The notes under the pieces: model-generated
Database searches by the model: none
What the model saw: the letters and a program-made list of their open reading frames with translations, nothing else
Told to the model about the DNA's origin: nothing
In this document: positions 1 to 7,419 of the stretch, piece by piece
Position numbering within the stretch: position 1 is the stretch's first letter
How the letters are laid out: each line of letters starts with the position of its first letter
Origin: CAYTXJ01 sp965613025
Lineage (GTDB): Bacteria > Desulfobacterota > DSM-4660 > Desulfatiglandales > JALVMZ01
Direction of reading: 5' to 3'
Assembly: GCA_965613025.1 (NCBI GenBank)
Contig: CBFDUE010000012.1
Location: 1 to 43,372, forward strand
DNA length: 43,372 nucleotides
Made by a program: the position numbers and the translations under genes

Positions 1-212
1 ATTCCATGTCCGTGACTATGCTCGATTATGGGTATGGTTGCCCCCCTCTTTGCCCCTATTGAGACATAGAATAGGATAATAGCAGTCTGAAATATGTTCA
101 TGCCAATTATCTTTTTAACCAGATTATTCTTGGAGATCATGGCATAGAGACCAATCATCATAAGCGTTATATAGATCCAATAGTTATATTTAGGAATAAT
201 ATGCTCAAACAT
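1..212 (-). CDS. mnhC: Mrp/Mbh antiporter subunit C (MnhC/NuoK-like), 3' end outside window
   Basis: This is a partial gene: about 70 N-terminal residues are visible, beginning MFEHIIPKYNYWIYITLMMI, and the reading frame runs off the left edge. The hydrophobic first helix, the 'KNNLVKKIIGMNIFQ' segment and the following helix match the MnhC/MrpC/NuoK family, a three-helix subunit of Na+/H+ antiporters and of complex-I-like membrane hydrogenases. The start is the ATG at 212, preceded by AAGGGCG. It follows the MbhE/MnhB fusion gene by about 22 bases and is the last visible gene of the antiporter operon. Further subunits (MnhD-like and others) would be expected to the left. Family assignment is good; whether it belongs to an antiporter or a hydrogenase cannot be decided from this fragment. 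Confidence 0.8.
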   Translation of the reverse strand, partial: MFEHIIPKYNYWIYITLMMIGLYAMISKNNLVKKIIGMNIFQTAIILFYVSIGAKRGATIPIIEHSHGHG

Positions 213-234
213 ATCGCCCTTGATATCAGCTTAA

Positions 235-1065
235 CTACAGTCCCTCATCATACCTTCCCTCAGATGAGAGATTGTTGTATATCCAGATCATAGTTGCCAT
301 AACCGCTATTCCAACACCAACTTCAACCATAAAGATTCCATAAGACCTGGCCATAACAGCAGTGGTATGGAGTAAGGGAGAGAGAGCCTTATAATCCAAA
401 AAATTGAAACCCAGCAATACACAAACTGCTCCAACACCCGCATATATCATCACCCCTACAGCACAGAGAACAGCATGCAGCTTCTCTTTCATCCGCTTTA
501 ACATGCTCCTAAGATCATGGGATATGGCAAGCAGTATAAAGCTTGCACCCAGTATCACACCCCCTTGAAACCCTCCACCAGGACTGTGATGGCCGTGAGC
601 AATAACATATAGGGCAAAGAGCTGAATGAATGGAATCATAATTCTACAGACAGTCTTTAATATCAGATCATAAGGGGTCCAAAGGGTATCTATTCTCTCA
701 AATTCCTCAAGATCCAGCTCCTCTTCCATATCCTCCCTTACCCTGATGACAAGTCCAGTTAAGAGATGCCTATAGAGGCTCTCTTTTCGTGGACTTCTCT
801 TAAATACTCTAAGCAGGAAAAAACAGACAACCCCTGCCCCAAAGATGACAGTTGTTTCAAACATGGTATCATACCCTCTATAATCAGCCAGAACTGCAGT
901 CACTATATTTGGAACACCTGTCTCTTCAACGCTCTTTTTAATGTATCTGGGCGATACATGACGGCTTGCAGGGGAATTGGGATCTCCCCAAGGAGGAAAA
1001 TCCACCGTGGCATACATAAGAAGTATACCAGTCAAAATTACAACTATTAATGCAAGCCTTTTCAG
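235..1065 (-). CDS. mnhB: Fused MbhE-like + MnhB antiporter subunit, probable CTG start
   Basis: The N-terminal part carries the MbhE-type signature: a helix followed by 'YATVDFPPWGDP', then 'TAVLADYRGYDTMFET'. The C-terminal part is MnhB (DUF4235/MnhB type), with 'ALYVIAHGHHSPGGGFQGG' and several membrane helices. In Mbh hydrogenases and many Mrp systems these are separate subunits (MbhE and MbhF), so this looks like a fusion. The first ordinary start (TTG at 1035) falls inside the first hydrophobic helix. The frame stays open upstream to a CTG at 1065, giving LKRLALIVVILTG before the signature. That CTG overlaps the preceding stop as CTGA and has AAGGAG 9 bases upstream. I therefore extend the gene to 1065; 1035 is the alternative. 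It acts in the membrane as part of the ion-translocating module. Confidence 0.8.
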   Translation of the reverse strand: MKRLALIVVILTGILLMYATVDFPPWGDPNSPASRHVSPRYIKKSVEETGVPNIVTAVLADYRGYDTMFETTVIFGAGVVCFFLLRVFKRSPRKESLYRHLLTGLVIRVREDMEEELDLEEFERIDTLWTPYDLILKTVCRIMIPFIQLFALYVIAHGHHSPGGGFQGGVILGASFILLAISHDLRSMLKRMKEKLHAVLCAVGVMIYAGVGAVCVLLGFNFLDYKALSPLLHTTAVMARSYGIFMVEVGVGIAVMATMIWIYNNLSSEGRYDEGL

Positions 1066-1307
1066 TCCTTAGTTCTCCTTGTGGTATGGAATACCGCTGC
1101 CACAAAAAATACTGTGCTTACCCCTGCCCCTACTGATGCCTCAGTAAAGGCCACATCCACTGCCCCCATTATAGACCAAAGCAAACACATCAAAAAGCTA
1201 TATGCACCAAATAGTATGGCTGAACCCAGAAGGTCTTTAATATTTATTGCACCAATACCTGTTATTACAATCAGGGTAAGGATCAGAAGATCCAGTTGCC
1301 AGATCAT
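1062..1307 (-). CDS. MbhD-like (DUF4040) antiporter subunit
   Basis: About 81 residues with three predicted membrane helices. The core 'TGIGAINIKDLLGSAILFGA' and 'DVAFTEASVGAGVSTVFF' is the DUF4040/MbhD signature, corresponding to the C-terminal part of large MrpA subunits. The conserved acidic residues in 'VDVAFTEA' are those thought to matter for ion translocation in the family. The ATG at 1307 (MIWQLDLL) is preferred over an upstream TTG at 1337, because it lies just after the MnhG stop and the extra residues are hydrophilic and unlike the family. The stop TGA overlaps the CTG start of the next gene. A free-standing MbhD means this operon has the split-MrpA arrangement typical of Mbh-type complexes. 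Confidence 0.82.
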   Translation of the reverse strand: MIWQLDLLILTLIVITGIGAINIKDLLGSAILFGAYSFLMCLLWSIMGAVDVAFTEASVGAGVSTVFFVAAVFHTTRRTKD

Positions 1308-1314
1308 GAGTTTT

Positions 1315-1632
1315 CTACCCCTTTTCCCAGGGCTCAAGCCCTGCTCTTACCCCTGCATCCACTATGGAATGAACCGCAGTGGGGCTTGATAAAAACACAA
1401 ATACCACAATCAGCATTATCTTAAGGCTTATAAGCACATTGGAAAGGGTAAAGTGGTGAAGATTATAGAGTGATAGCCCCACCATAATGCATAGTGATCC
1501 CATGGTATCCAGCTTTCCGGCAGGGTGAAGTCTTGAATAAAAATCAGGGAAACGGATAATACCAACCGTTCCACCTGTAAAAAATATAAGCCCAATAAGA
1601 AATAGAGATATGACTATGGCATCCAAGATCAT
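1315..1632 (-). CDS. mnhG: Mrp antiporter subunit G (MnhG)
   Basis: 105 residues with three hydrophobic helices. The family signature 'GTVGIIRFPDFYSRLHPAGKLDTMG' is visible after the first helix, followed by 'LSSPTAVHSIVDAG', also typical of MnhG/MrpG/PhaG. It is a small membrane subunit of the Mrp module of cation/proton antiporters and Mbh-type complexes. The ATG at 1632 lies 3 bases after the MnhF stop. The order E-F-G matches the canonical Mrp order, so co-translation and co-assembly are likely. Nothing unusual in length or residues. Confidence 0.92.
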   Translation of the reverse strand: MILDAIVISLFLIGLIFFTGGTVGIIRFPDFYSRLHPAGKLDTMGSLCIMVGLSLYNLHHFTLSNVLISLKIMLIVVFVFLSSPTAVHSIVDAGVRAGLEPWEKG

Positions 1633-1635
1633 ATC

Positions 1636-1914
1636 CTACCTCTCATCATGGAGGCCCTTACGCTTTTGAAAATAGCGGGATGCTGCAATAACCGCTATGA
1701 AGTTCAGAAGTGCATAAGCAAGACTGATATCCACAAACATATCCACTCTATCATAGATCATACCAATTATAATAAGTAATACCACGGTCTTACTTCCTAT
1801 GGCATTCACTCCGATGAGTCTGTCAAGCACAGTTGGGCCAAAGATACCTCTGTATAGGGAGAGAAGCATCAGAATTCCTATGTAAATCGAAAAGATCAGA
1901 AATATTACATCCAT
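1636..1914 (-). CDS. mnhF: Mrp antiporter subunit F (MnhF)
   Basis: 92 residues from the ATG at 1914. The motif 'RGIFGPTVLDRLIGVNAIGSKTVVLL' followed by 'DISLAYALLNFIAVIA' is the MnhF/MrpF signature; three membrane helices are expected. The ATG at 1914 lies one base after the MnhE stop (TGA at 1918-1916) and has GAAAGGGA upstream inside mnhE. It is preferred over the in-frame TTG at 1929, which would add five residues. It works with MnhE and MnhG in the membrane part of the antiporter. Confidence 0.92.
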   Translation of the reverse strand: MDVIFLIFSIYIGILMLLSLYRGIFGPTVLDRLIGVNAIGSKTVVLLIIIGMIYDRVDMFVDISLAYALLNFIAVIAASRYFQKRKGLHDER

Positions 1915-1915
1915 C

Positions 1916-2404
1916 TCAATCCCTTTCAAATACCTTTAATATCCTCTCTTCCATCTCTCCTGGAAGATCTTCTCTGGATCTCTTATCAATTGCATGCACC
2001 CTAAATGCGCCGTCCATAGAGACAAATACTGTGATGGTGCCAGGAGTAAGTGTTATTGAATTTGCAAGTGTCACCAGTGAAAGCTCCTTTTTTAGTCTGC
2101 TCTGAAAACGGACAATCTTAGGATCAATAAGCTCTTTCATCCTGGGATGAAAGGCAAGATATAGGACATGTAGATTTGCAATAAAGATCTGATAAAAGAG
2201 ATAGGGAAGATATGCCAGAAATCTGAAAAAGACCTTAAAGATACTGCTTAATTTTGAATCCCTTTCAAAGAGAAGCTCAGAGGAGAGATAGCTTATCCCT
2301 AAGGAAGCTATAACTCCCAAGGAGAGATGAAAAGGGTCAAATCTGCCAGACAATACAATCCACAGACCAAACATCAAAAGGAATGTCAATATCTTGGAGA
2401 TCAT
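1916..2404 (-). CDS. mnhE: Mrp antiporter subunit E (MnhE)
   Basis: 162 residues with two N-terminal hydrophobic helices ('ILTFLLMFGLWIVLSG'), then the soluble domain with 'LANSITLTPGTITV', the hallmark of MnhE/MrpE. The length is normal. The ATG at 2404 starts the antiporter block 32 bases after the histidine kinase stop, so the two-component genes and the antiporter genes may share one transcript. MnhE is an accessory subunit of the Mrp module; in Mbh hydrogenases the equivalent is MbhA. Confidence 0.93.
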   Translation of the reverse strand: MISKILTFLLMFGLWIVLSGRFDPFHLSLGVIASLGISYLSSELLFERDSKLSSIFKVFFRFLAYLPYLFYQIFIANLHVLYLAFHPRMKELIDPKIVRFQSRLKKELSLVTLANSITLTPGTITVFVSMDGAFRVHAIDKRSREDLPGEMEERILKVFERD

Positions 2405-2436
2405 ACCCTATCTATCCATCTTCATCTGCCTAAGCC

Positions 2437-3594
2437 TTAAGCCTCTGGGATAGTTACAGTAAAAGTGGTTCCTTTACCGTATTCGCTTTTAAAATCAATG
2501 CTACCTCCCAATTTCTTTATTATATCTTGACAGATTGAAAGCCCCAATCCTGTCCCTTTACCTGGTGGTTTTGTGGTAAAAAATAGGCTGAATATCTTAT
2601 CTTTATTGTCTTCGGGGATACCGATGCCATTATCCTGAATACTTATCTGAATCTGAGAGTCTCTTCTGTGGACATAGATATCTATCTTACCATCTCCATT
2701 TCCCTTCTCTTTTATGGCATGTATGGCATTGGTTAAAAGATTTACAAATATCTGCTCCATCATTCTTGGATCTGATCTGATCTGAATAGGCTCTTCTAAG
2801 AAATGAAAACTGACTTCAATAGAGGTATGTTTAAGCTCTGGTATGAGAAAATCCACCGTCTCTCTAAGAAGGCTTTGAAGATCCATCTCCTTTCTCTCTG
2901 GCCTGGAATCCCTGACAAACCCCAAGAGCTGATGGGTTATGGTCCTACATCTTCTGGTCTGTTCATCTATCTTTCTCAATGTACTTATTAACTCCTCCCT
3001 ATCCTTCCCCTTTATCTCCTCTGAATCGTTCAATATATCCAGGGCCCATCCTGTGGCCTCATTAATTATGGCAAGGGGATTGTTTATCTCATGTGCAATA
3101 CCAGATGCAAGCCTTCCAGTTTCTACCAGTCTGTCAATCCTGATTAACTCATCCTGTAACTTCTTCCATTTTGTTATATCCTTGCATACTCCAACTGTTC
3201 CCACCCTCTGACCTTTTGTATTATTTAGGGTTATAAGATATACATCACAATAAACGATATCACCATTCTTATGCCTAAAAGGAAATTCCACCCTTTCAGC
3301 GCTTCCCTTCGCTGTTGCCATCTCCATCATCTCTTCAAATTTCTCAGGCTCTACACTCAGCTCACTTATAAACATTCCTGCCACTTCGTCCCAGCTATAT
3401 CCTAAAATCTTCTCCCCCCCTTTGCTAAAAGAGACCAGCATTCCATCCACATCTGTTGCAAATATCATGTCATTGGAATTCTGTAATATACATTGAAGAT
3501 AACCTCTGACCTGCTGGAGCTCAATCTTATGACTTGCAAGTTCTTGGCTTAGCTTTTTTAGCTTGATCTCAAAAAGAGTATCATTCAATGCCAT
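2437..3594 (-). CDS. PAS-domain sensor histidine kinase (soluble)
   Basis: 385 residues with no membrane helix, so probably a cytoplasmic sensor. In order: a short coiled N-terminus (1-35), a PAS domain (about 36-145, ending 'GVCKDITKWKKLQDEL'), the HisKA dimerization/phosphorylation domain with 'ASGIAHEINNPLA' (phospho-acceptor His168), and HATPase_c with the N box 'VNLLTNAIHAI' (Asn289), G1 'DNGIGIP' and G2 'GTGLGLSI'. All catalytic motifs are intact. The start overlaps the end of the response regulator gene by 14 bases, indicating a co-translated cognate pair. The ligand of the PAS domain cannot be read from sequence. It lies directly upstream of the antiporter genes. Confidence 0.93.
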   Translation of the reverse strand: MALNDTLFEIKLKKLSQELASHKIELQQVRGYLQCILQNSNDMIFATDVDGMLVSFSKGGEKILGYSWDEVAGMFISELSVEPEKFEEMMEMATAKGSAERVEFPFRHKNGDIVYCDVYLITLNNTKGQRVGTVGVCKDITKWKKLQDELIRIDRLVETGRLASGIAHEINNPLAIINEATGWALDILNDSEEIKGKDREELISTLRKIDEQTRRCRTITHQLLGFVRDSRPERKEMDLQSLLRETVDFLIPELKHTSIEVSFHFLEEPIQIRSDPRMMEQIFVNLLTNAIHAIKEKGNGDGKIDIYVHRRDSQIQISIQDNGIGIPEDNKDKIFSLFFTTKPPGKGTGLGLSICQDIIKKLGGSIDFKSEYGKGTTFTVTIPEA

Positions 3595-4078
3595 AAGTCT
3601 TTCTTAATTCATCTATGGCCTTTTTTATCCCCTTTGGGCCAAGCCCTGACTTATATATCTCCTCCACCTTCTCCTTAAACTTTTCTGCCTGAAGCTGTAA
3701 CTTCTTCTCATAGGCCTTATATATACCGTCTACCAGAGTGTCATAATCTACAGGTTTGAGGAGATACATAAAGGCGTCTTGCTTTCCACTCTCTAATGCG
3801 GAATCTAGAGAACCATGGCCAGTTAGTACTATACACTGAAGAAATGGCTGAATCTTATGAAGCTCCTTCTGAGTGGTTACCCCATCCATCCCTGGCATCT
3901 TAAGATCCACTATGGCCACATCAAAATTCTCTTCCTTTGCAATCTTAATAGCCTCTTCCCCTGAAAATGCAGCCCTAACTGTAAAACCTTTCTTTAGCAG
4001 CCTTTTGGACATATACTCCACTAAGGTCTCTTCATCATCTATTAGTAACACTTTTATGGGGGATTTCTCTTCCATCAT
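3581..4078 (-). CDS. Single-domain response regulator (CheY-like receiver)
   Basis: 165 residues: a receiver domain (about 7-122) with the acidic pocket 'LIDDEE', phospho-acceptor Asp58 in 'AIVDLKMPGMDG', Thr86 in 'LTGHGS' and Lys108 in 'LLKPVD'. A charged helical tail of about 45 residues follows. No DNA-binding, enzymatic or other output domain is present, so it probably acts by protein contact or as a phosphorelay intermediate. The start ATG at 4078 has GGAG 7 bases upstream; a second ATG follows at once. It is the first gene of the minus-strand operon that continues into the kinase and the antiporter genes. Confidence 0.92.
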   Translation of the reverse strand: MMEEKSPIKVLLIDDEETLVEYMSKRLLKKGFTVRAAFSGEEAIKIAKEENFDVAIVDLKMPGMDGVTTQKELHKIQPFLQCIVLTGHGSLDSALESGKQDAFMYLLKPVDYDTLVDGIYKAYEKKLQLQAEKFKEKVEEIYKSGLGPKGIKKAIDELRKTYGIE

Positions 4079-4129
4079 ATTGATCTCCGTTGAAAATATA
4101 AGGGATTATTGTGATTTTTATGACTATAG

Positions 4130-4146
4130 CCCTTGATTGTCAAGGG
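4130..4146. other. Small perfect hairpin in divergent intergenic region
   Basis: CCCTTGA and TCAAGGG are separated by TTG: a 7-bp stem with a 3-base loop. It lies between the divergent response-regulator and pyridoxamine-oxidase-like genes. It could be an operator or a short terminator-like structure; no T-run follows on either strand. Confidence 0.35.
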
Positions 4147-4189
4147 ATTTTAGAGCATTGCAAAATCTTTATCCCTTTAAGATATTTAA

Positions 4190-4217
4190 TTGACATGCAT
4201 TTGTCTATTTCTATATC
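4190..4217 (+). promoter_or_regulatory. Probable sigma70-type promoter for the gene at 4246
   Basis: TTGACA at 4190-4195, a 16-base spacer, and TATATC at 4212-4217, about 28 bases before the start codon at 4246. The -35 is perfect and the -10 matches 4 of 6 bases. A good ribosome site GGAGGG follows at 4233-4238. Confidence 0.6.
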
Positions 4218-4245
4218 CTTAGCTAAAATTTTGGAGGGCAATTAT

Positions 4246-4650
4246 ATGGACAGAAAAGAGTTAATGGAGATGTTTAATAAAAGAACTAGAATTGGTGCCC
4301 TTTGCACAGCTAATAGACAAGGTGATGTCAATGCTGCAGTATTTGGCTCCCCATATATGATTGATGAAAATACAGTAGTTATGGGAATTGGGAATAACAG
4401 GAGTTTTAAGTATCTTAAGGAAAATCCAAAGGCGGTTTTTATCCTTATGGAACCGGGTAAAACACCGTCTGAGTGGAAAGGTGCAAGAATCTATCTTGAG
4501 GCCATAGATATAGAGACATCAGGAGGCCTTTTTGATCAAATAAAGAGCAATATTGAATCTGCCGCAGGTAAGGCAGCCGCTAAGATGATAAAGGCTGCTA
4601 TCCGCTTTAGGGTAAAAGAGGTGCGGCCTCTGATAGATCCAAATCCATAA
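4246..4650 (+). CDS. Pyridoxamine 5'-phosphate oxidase-like FMN-binding protein
   Basis: 134 residues from the ATG at 4246, chosen because GGAGGG sits 7 bases upstream; the open frame extends further upstream without ribosome sites. The split-barrel pattern 'RTRIGALCTANRQGDVNAAVFGSPYM' followed by 'NRSFKYLKENPKAVFILM' is typical of small PNPOx-like proteins that bind FMN or another cofactor. Many act as electron carriers or as detoxifying reductases. No substrate can be named. It is a single gene with its own promoter, followed by a hairpin repeat. Confidence 0.78.
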   Translation: MDRKELMEMFNKRTRIGALCTANRQGDVNAAVFGSPYMIDENTVVMGIGNNRSFKYLKENPKAVFILMEPGKTPSEWKGARIYLEAIDIETSGGLFDQIKSNIESAAGKAAAKMIKAAIRFRVKEVRPLIDPNP

Positions 4651-4651
4651 A

Positions 4652-4676
4652 AGAGCTTTGAATTTTTCAAAGCTCT
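4652..4676. repeat. Dispersed hairpin repeat, copy 1
   Basis: An 11-bp perfect inverted repeat: left arm AGAGCTTTGAA at 4652-4662, loop TTT, right arm at 4666-4676. The same sequence, base for base over 26 bases (4652-4677), recurs at 26593-26618. On the plus strand no T-run follows; on the minus strand a TTTT follows, so it could stop transcription from the right. It sits just after the stop of the gene ending at 4650. Confidence 0.75.
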
Positions 4677-4719
4677 CAGAAAAAAGCTGTAATTATGGGT
4701 TATTTAAAGTTAATTTTTG

Positions 4720-4795
4720 GGGGTCTGGTCTCCGACCCGGAGGGTCATCCGACCTGGAGGGGGGTGTAACCCCCAGTGTAAAACGGGGTTATCCA
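4720..4795. repeat. GC-rich patch with tandem and inverted repeats
   Basis: This is a strongly GC-rich island in AT-rich surroundings, in the 164-base gap before cvpA. It holds two imperfect direct copies (GGTCTCCGACCCGGAG at 4727 and GGTCATCCGACCTGGAG at 4744). A perfect hairpin GGGGGT-GTA-ACCCCC lies at 4760-4774, followed by a second C4/G4 pairing. No coding sense is evident. It resembles a short palindromic extragenic element, possibly mobile; a leader structure for the next operon is the alternative. Confidence 0.5.
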
Positions 4796-4814
4796 AAGGT
4801 CTCAATAAGAGAAT

Positions 4815-5342
4815 ATGAATCCATTAGATATTGCCATAATAATTGTGATAGTATTTCTTGCCATAAAAGGGCTTTTGCGGGGATTTATAAGAGAGATGGC
4901 CTTGCTTTTGGGAATAATTGCAGCTCTTATAATCTCTTACAGATCCTATCCATGGCTTGTAGACATAATATCCCCATACCTTAAACGGGTGCCTTTTCTA
5001 AATCTTATCAGCTTTTCAATAATATTCTTTTCGGTAGTTGCCATATCTAATCTGATTGGTCTTCTAATAAGAGATCTTGTAAAAAGAGTATATTTAGGAG
5101 GTATTGACAGGATTTTGGGAGGAGCTCTTGCTACAATAAAAGGGATACTATTGGTATATCTTGGGATAGTGGTTATAAGTGTACTCCTACCTTCAGATTC
5201 ACCCATACTAAAGAGATCTGCCCTTGCTCCTTTGGTAATCAAATCCTATAAATCCATGGTTACCCTCTTCTCTCCACACCACTTAGAGCTTCTTAAAAAG
5301 AGGCTTCCTGAAGAGATTAAAGAGATTGAAAAAAAGAGATGA
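4815..5342 (+). CDS. CvpA family membrane protein
   Basis: 175 residues. It opens with the CvpA signature 'MNPLDIAIIIVIVFLAIKGLLRGFIREMA' (in outline: N-P-L-D, then a glycine-rich turn 'GLLRGFIREM') and has four hydrophobic helices with a charged C-terminal tail. CvpA proteins are inner-membrane proteins linked to envelope stress and colicin V export; the molecular role is unclear. The stop overlaps the start of mazG as ATGA, so they are co-translated. The ATG at 4815 has only a weak purine-rich upstream site. Confidence 0.85.
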   Translation: MNPLDIAIIIVIVFLAIKGLLRGFIREMALLLGIIAALIISYRSYPWLVDIISPYLKRVPFLNLISFSIIFFSVVAISNLIGLLIRDLVKRVYLGGIDRILGGALATIKGILLVYLGIVVISVLLPSDSPILKRSALAPLVIKSYKSMVTLFSPHHLELLKKRLPEEIKEIEKKR

Positions 5343-6070
5343 AAGGCAGAAACCACAATAAAGAGGCTTCTATAAAAGAGGGATTTTGGACGCTTTATGG
5401 AATTGTATCAACCCTTAGAAGTCCTAAGGGATGCCCCTGGGATAGACTTCAGACAAAAGAGACACTGAGGATGTATCTCCTGGAAGAAGCATATGAGGTC
5501 CTTGATGCCATAGAAAGACAAGATGTTAATGAGTTATGCAAAGAGCTTGGAGATCTACTCTTTCATATAATCTTTATATCTAAGGTCTCAGAGGAAAATA
5601 ATGAATTTACCTTAGAGGATGTGCTAAAGAATATCGCTGAAAAGATGATAAGAAGACATCCCCATGTGTTTGGAAACAAGAAGGTTCGTGGACCTGAAGA
5701 GGTCATAGACAATTGGCATAAGATAAAGAGGAAGGAGAAGGGGAAGAAAGACCCTTTTTCTGGAATCCCCTCTTCACTTCCTGCATTACTCTGGGCACAC
5801 CGTATAGCAGAGAGAGGGAAATCAGCGGGAATATTTGATTTGGGTGTAAAGGAGATCATGGAGCATATCAGAAAGGATCTTGGCACATTAAATGGCCTGA
5901 TTCTTGAAGAAGAAAGGGATGATGAAAAGATCGCAGAGCTAATAGGCAGATTGCTATTTTATCTATCTTTCCTTTCAAAAGCCTTGGGATTAAATTCAGA
6001 GTCAATTCTGCGTGAGATGAATAGAAAGATTGCTTTTCAACTTCAAAAAGGATTTAATACAAAACACTAA
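5339..6070 (+). CDS. mazG: Nucleoside triphosphate pyrophosphohydrolase MazG
   Basis: 243 residues with two MazG-type halves. The first has 'LRSPKGCPWDRLQTKETL', 'LLEEAYEVLDAI' and 'ELGDLLFHIIFIS', which hold the Mg-binding EExxE...ExxD residues. The middle has 'RRHPHVFG' and 'NWHKIKRKEK', typical of the full-length enzyme. The second half is shorter and partly lacks the acidic set ('ELIGRLLFYLSFLSKA'). The enzyme removes pyrophosphate from (d)NTPs, in some bacteria lowering ppGpp or damaged nucleotide levels. It starts inside the cvpA stop codon and is followed one base after its stop by plsC. Confidence 0.92.
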   Translation: MKGRNHNKEASIKEGFWTLYGIVSTLRSPKGCPWDRLQTKETLRMYLLEEAYEVLDAIERQDVNELCKELGDLLFHIIFISKVSEENNEFTLEDVLKNIAEKMIRRHPHVFGNKKVRGPEEVIDNWHKIKRKEKGKKDPFSGIPSSLPALLWAHRIAERGKSAGIFDLGVKEIMEHIRKDLGTLNGLILEEERDDEKIAELIGRLLFYLSFLSKALGLNSESILREMNRKIAFQLQKGFNTKH

Positions 6071-6071
6071 T

Positions 6072-6782
6072 ATGAGAGCTGTGCTTCTCTATATCTTTAT
6101 TATATTTCATACCCTATATATGTGCTGGTGGGGGCTTTTTCTTTCTATCTTTGATAAGAATGGCAGTTTCATTCATAGATGGGCTGCTGTTCCATGGGCT
6201 AAGATGATCTTAGTTGTGGCAAAGATATTGGGGATTGAGGTGGAACTCCGGGGTAAGATCAACAGGGATCTGAAAAAAGCCAAGATATTTATGACAAACC
6301 ACCAGAGCTATTTTGATATATTTGCCCTTTTGGCATATCTTCCCCATGACTTTCGTTTTATCATGAAAAAAGAGCTTATGGAGATACCCCTTCTGGGATA
6401 TGCCATGAAAAAGGTGGGATACATAGGTATTGACAGGGAAAACCCAAGGGCAGCTCTCAGATCGCTTAAAGAGGCCTCAGAAAAGCTCCATCAGGGCATA
6501 TCTCTGCTCATCTTTCCTGAAGGGACTAGGAGCCCCGATGGATCTTTACTCCCATTTAAAAAGGGGGGCTTTAAATTGGCCATAAAGACAGGTGCAGAAA
6601 TTGTTCCCATCGGGATAAGTGGAAGTGCAAAGATAGCTTCAAAGGGTAGATTGAGATTGAGGAAAGGGAGATTTTCCATAGGCTTTGGCTCCCCTATAGA
6701 TTCCAAGAGATTTTCTCGCAGGGATATAGATAGATTGATGGAGCTTACAAGAGAGCGTATCAGGATGTTGATTGGAAATTGA
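6072..6782 (+). CDS. plsC: 1-acyl-sn-glycerol-3-phosphate acyltransferase (PlsC)
   Basis: 236 residues from the ATG at 6072, two bases after the mazG stop; an open frame running back into mazG is not used. There is an N-terminal hydrophobic anchor. Acyltransferase motif I is 'NHQSYFD' (H-X4-D), motif II 'YIGIDRENPRAAL', motif III 'IFPEGTRSPDG' and motif IV 'IVPIGISGS'. It makes phosphatidic acid at the inner membrane from lysophosphatidate. Its partner in phospholipid synthesis, pgsA, lies elsewhere in this window. Part of the cvpA-mazG-plsC-lutC-like operon. Confidence 0.93.
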   Translation: MRAVLLYIFIIFHTLYMCWWGLFLSIFDKNGSFIHRWAAVPWAKMILVVAKILGIEVELRGKINRDLKKAKIFMTNHQSYFDIFALLAYLPHDFRFIMKKELMEIPLLGYAMKKVGYIGIDRENPRAALRSLKEASEKLHQGISLLIFPEGTRSPDGSLLPFKKGGFKLAIKTGAEIVPIGISGSAKIASKGRLRLRKGRFSIGFGSPIDSKRFSRRDIDRLMELTRERIRMLIGN

Positions 6783-6786
6783 GATT

Positions 6787-7350
6787 ATGAATGATTACCG
6801 TATTGAGAGATTTAAAGAAGAGGTTGAAAAGATTGGAGGTAGGGCCTGGATAGCTAAAGATATGGAAGATGCAAAAAGTAAGGTCATTTCAGTCCTCAGA
6901 CGGGAAAATACAAAAAAGGTGATATTATGGGAAAGCAGGCTCTTAAAGGATATGGATCTTTTCCATATCTTAGAGACGGAACAGATACAAAGCATTCTGC
7001 CTTCACAGATATATAAAGGAGATAGAAAGGCCCTTTTTAACGAACTTTCAGAGGCTGATACAGGCATAACAGAATGCCTCTATGGCATAAGCGAAAATGG
7101 TTCAGTGGTTCTTGAATCCAGGAAAGGGATGGAAAGGATCACCTCACTTATTCCACCCCACCATATCGCTATCCTTCCCTCATCCAGGATTGTAGAATCT
7201 ATTAATGAGGTATTTAAAGATAAGAGATGTGTCGATAGTTGTATGACCTTTATATCTGGCCCAAGTAAGACCGCTGATATAGAACTTACTCTTATATTGG
7301 GTATCCACGGTCCCAAGAGTTTGGATATTATCATTGCTAAAGAGGGTTAA
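6787..7350 (+). CDS. LUD-domain protein (LutC/YkgG family)
   Basis: 187 residues from the ATG at 6787; the in-frame TTG at 6772 overlaps plsC. The C-terminal 'SGPSKTADIELTLILGIHGPK' is the LutC/YkgG hallmark, and the central 'ADTGITECLYGISENGSVVL' matches the family. LutC is a non-catalytic subunit of L-lactate utilization complexes (LutABC), but no iron-sulfur partner (LutA or LutB) is present here, so its electron-transfer partners are elsewhere or its role differs. The spacing to plsC (4 bases) suggests co-transcription. Confidence 0.85.
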   Translation: MNDYRIERFKEEVEKIGGRAWIAKDMEDAKSKVISVLRRENTKKVILWESRLLKDMDLFHILETEQIQSILPSQIYKGDRKALFNELSEADTGITECLYGISENGSVVLESRKGMERITSLIPPHHIAILPSSRIVESINEVFKDKRCVDSCMTFISGPSKTADIELTLILGIHGPKSLDIIIAKEG

Positions 7351-7419
7351 AGACCATTTTTTTATTGAAAAATTAGAAAAGATGAGGTATGTTTGGTATC
7401 TTTATTGAGGGGGTGGAAA

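Noticed and set aside
4652..4676. Hairpin after the PNPOx-like gene as a classic plus-strand terminator
   Set aside because: No T-run follows on the plus strand, and the identical copy at 26592 is not at a gene end; treated as a dispersed repeat.
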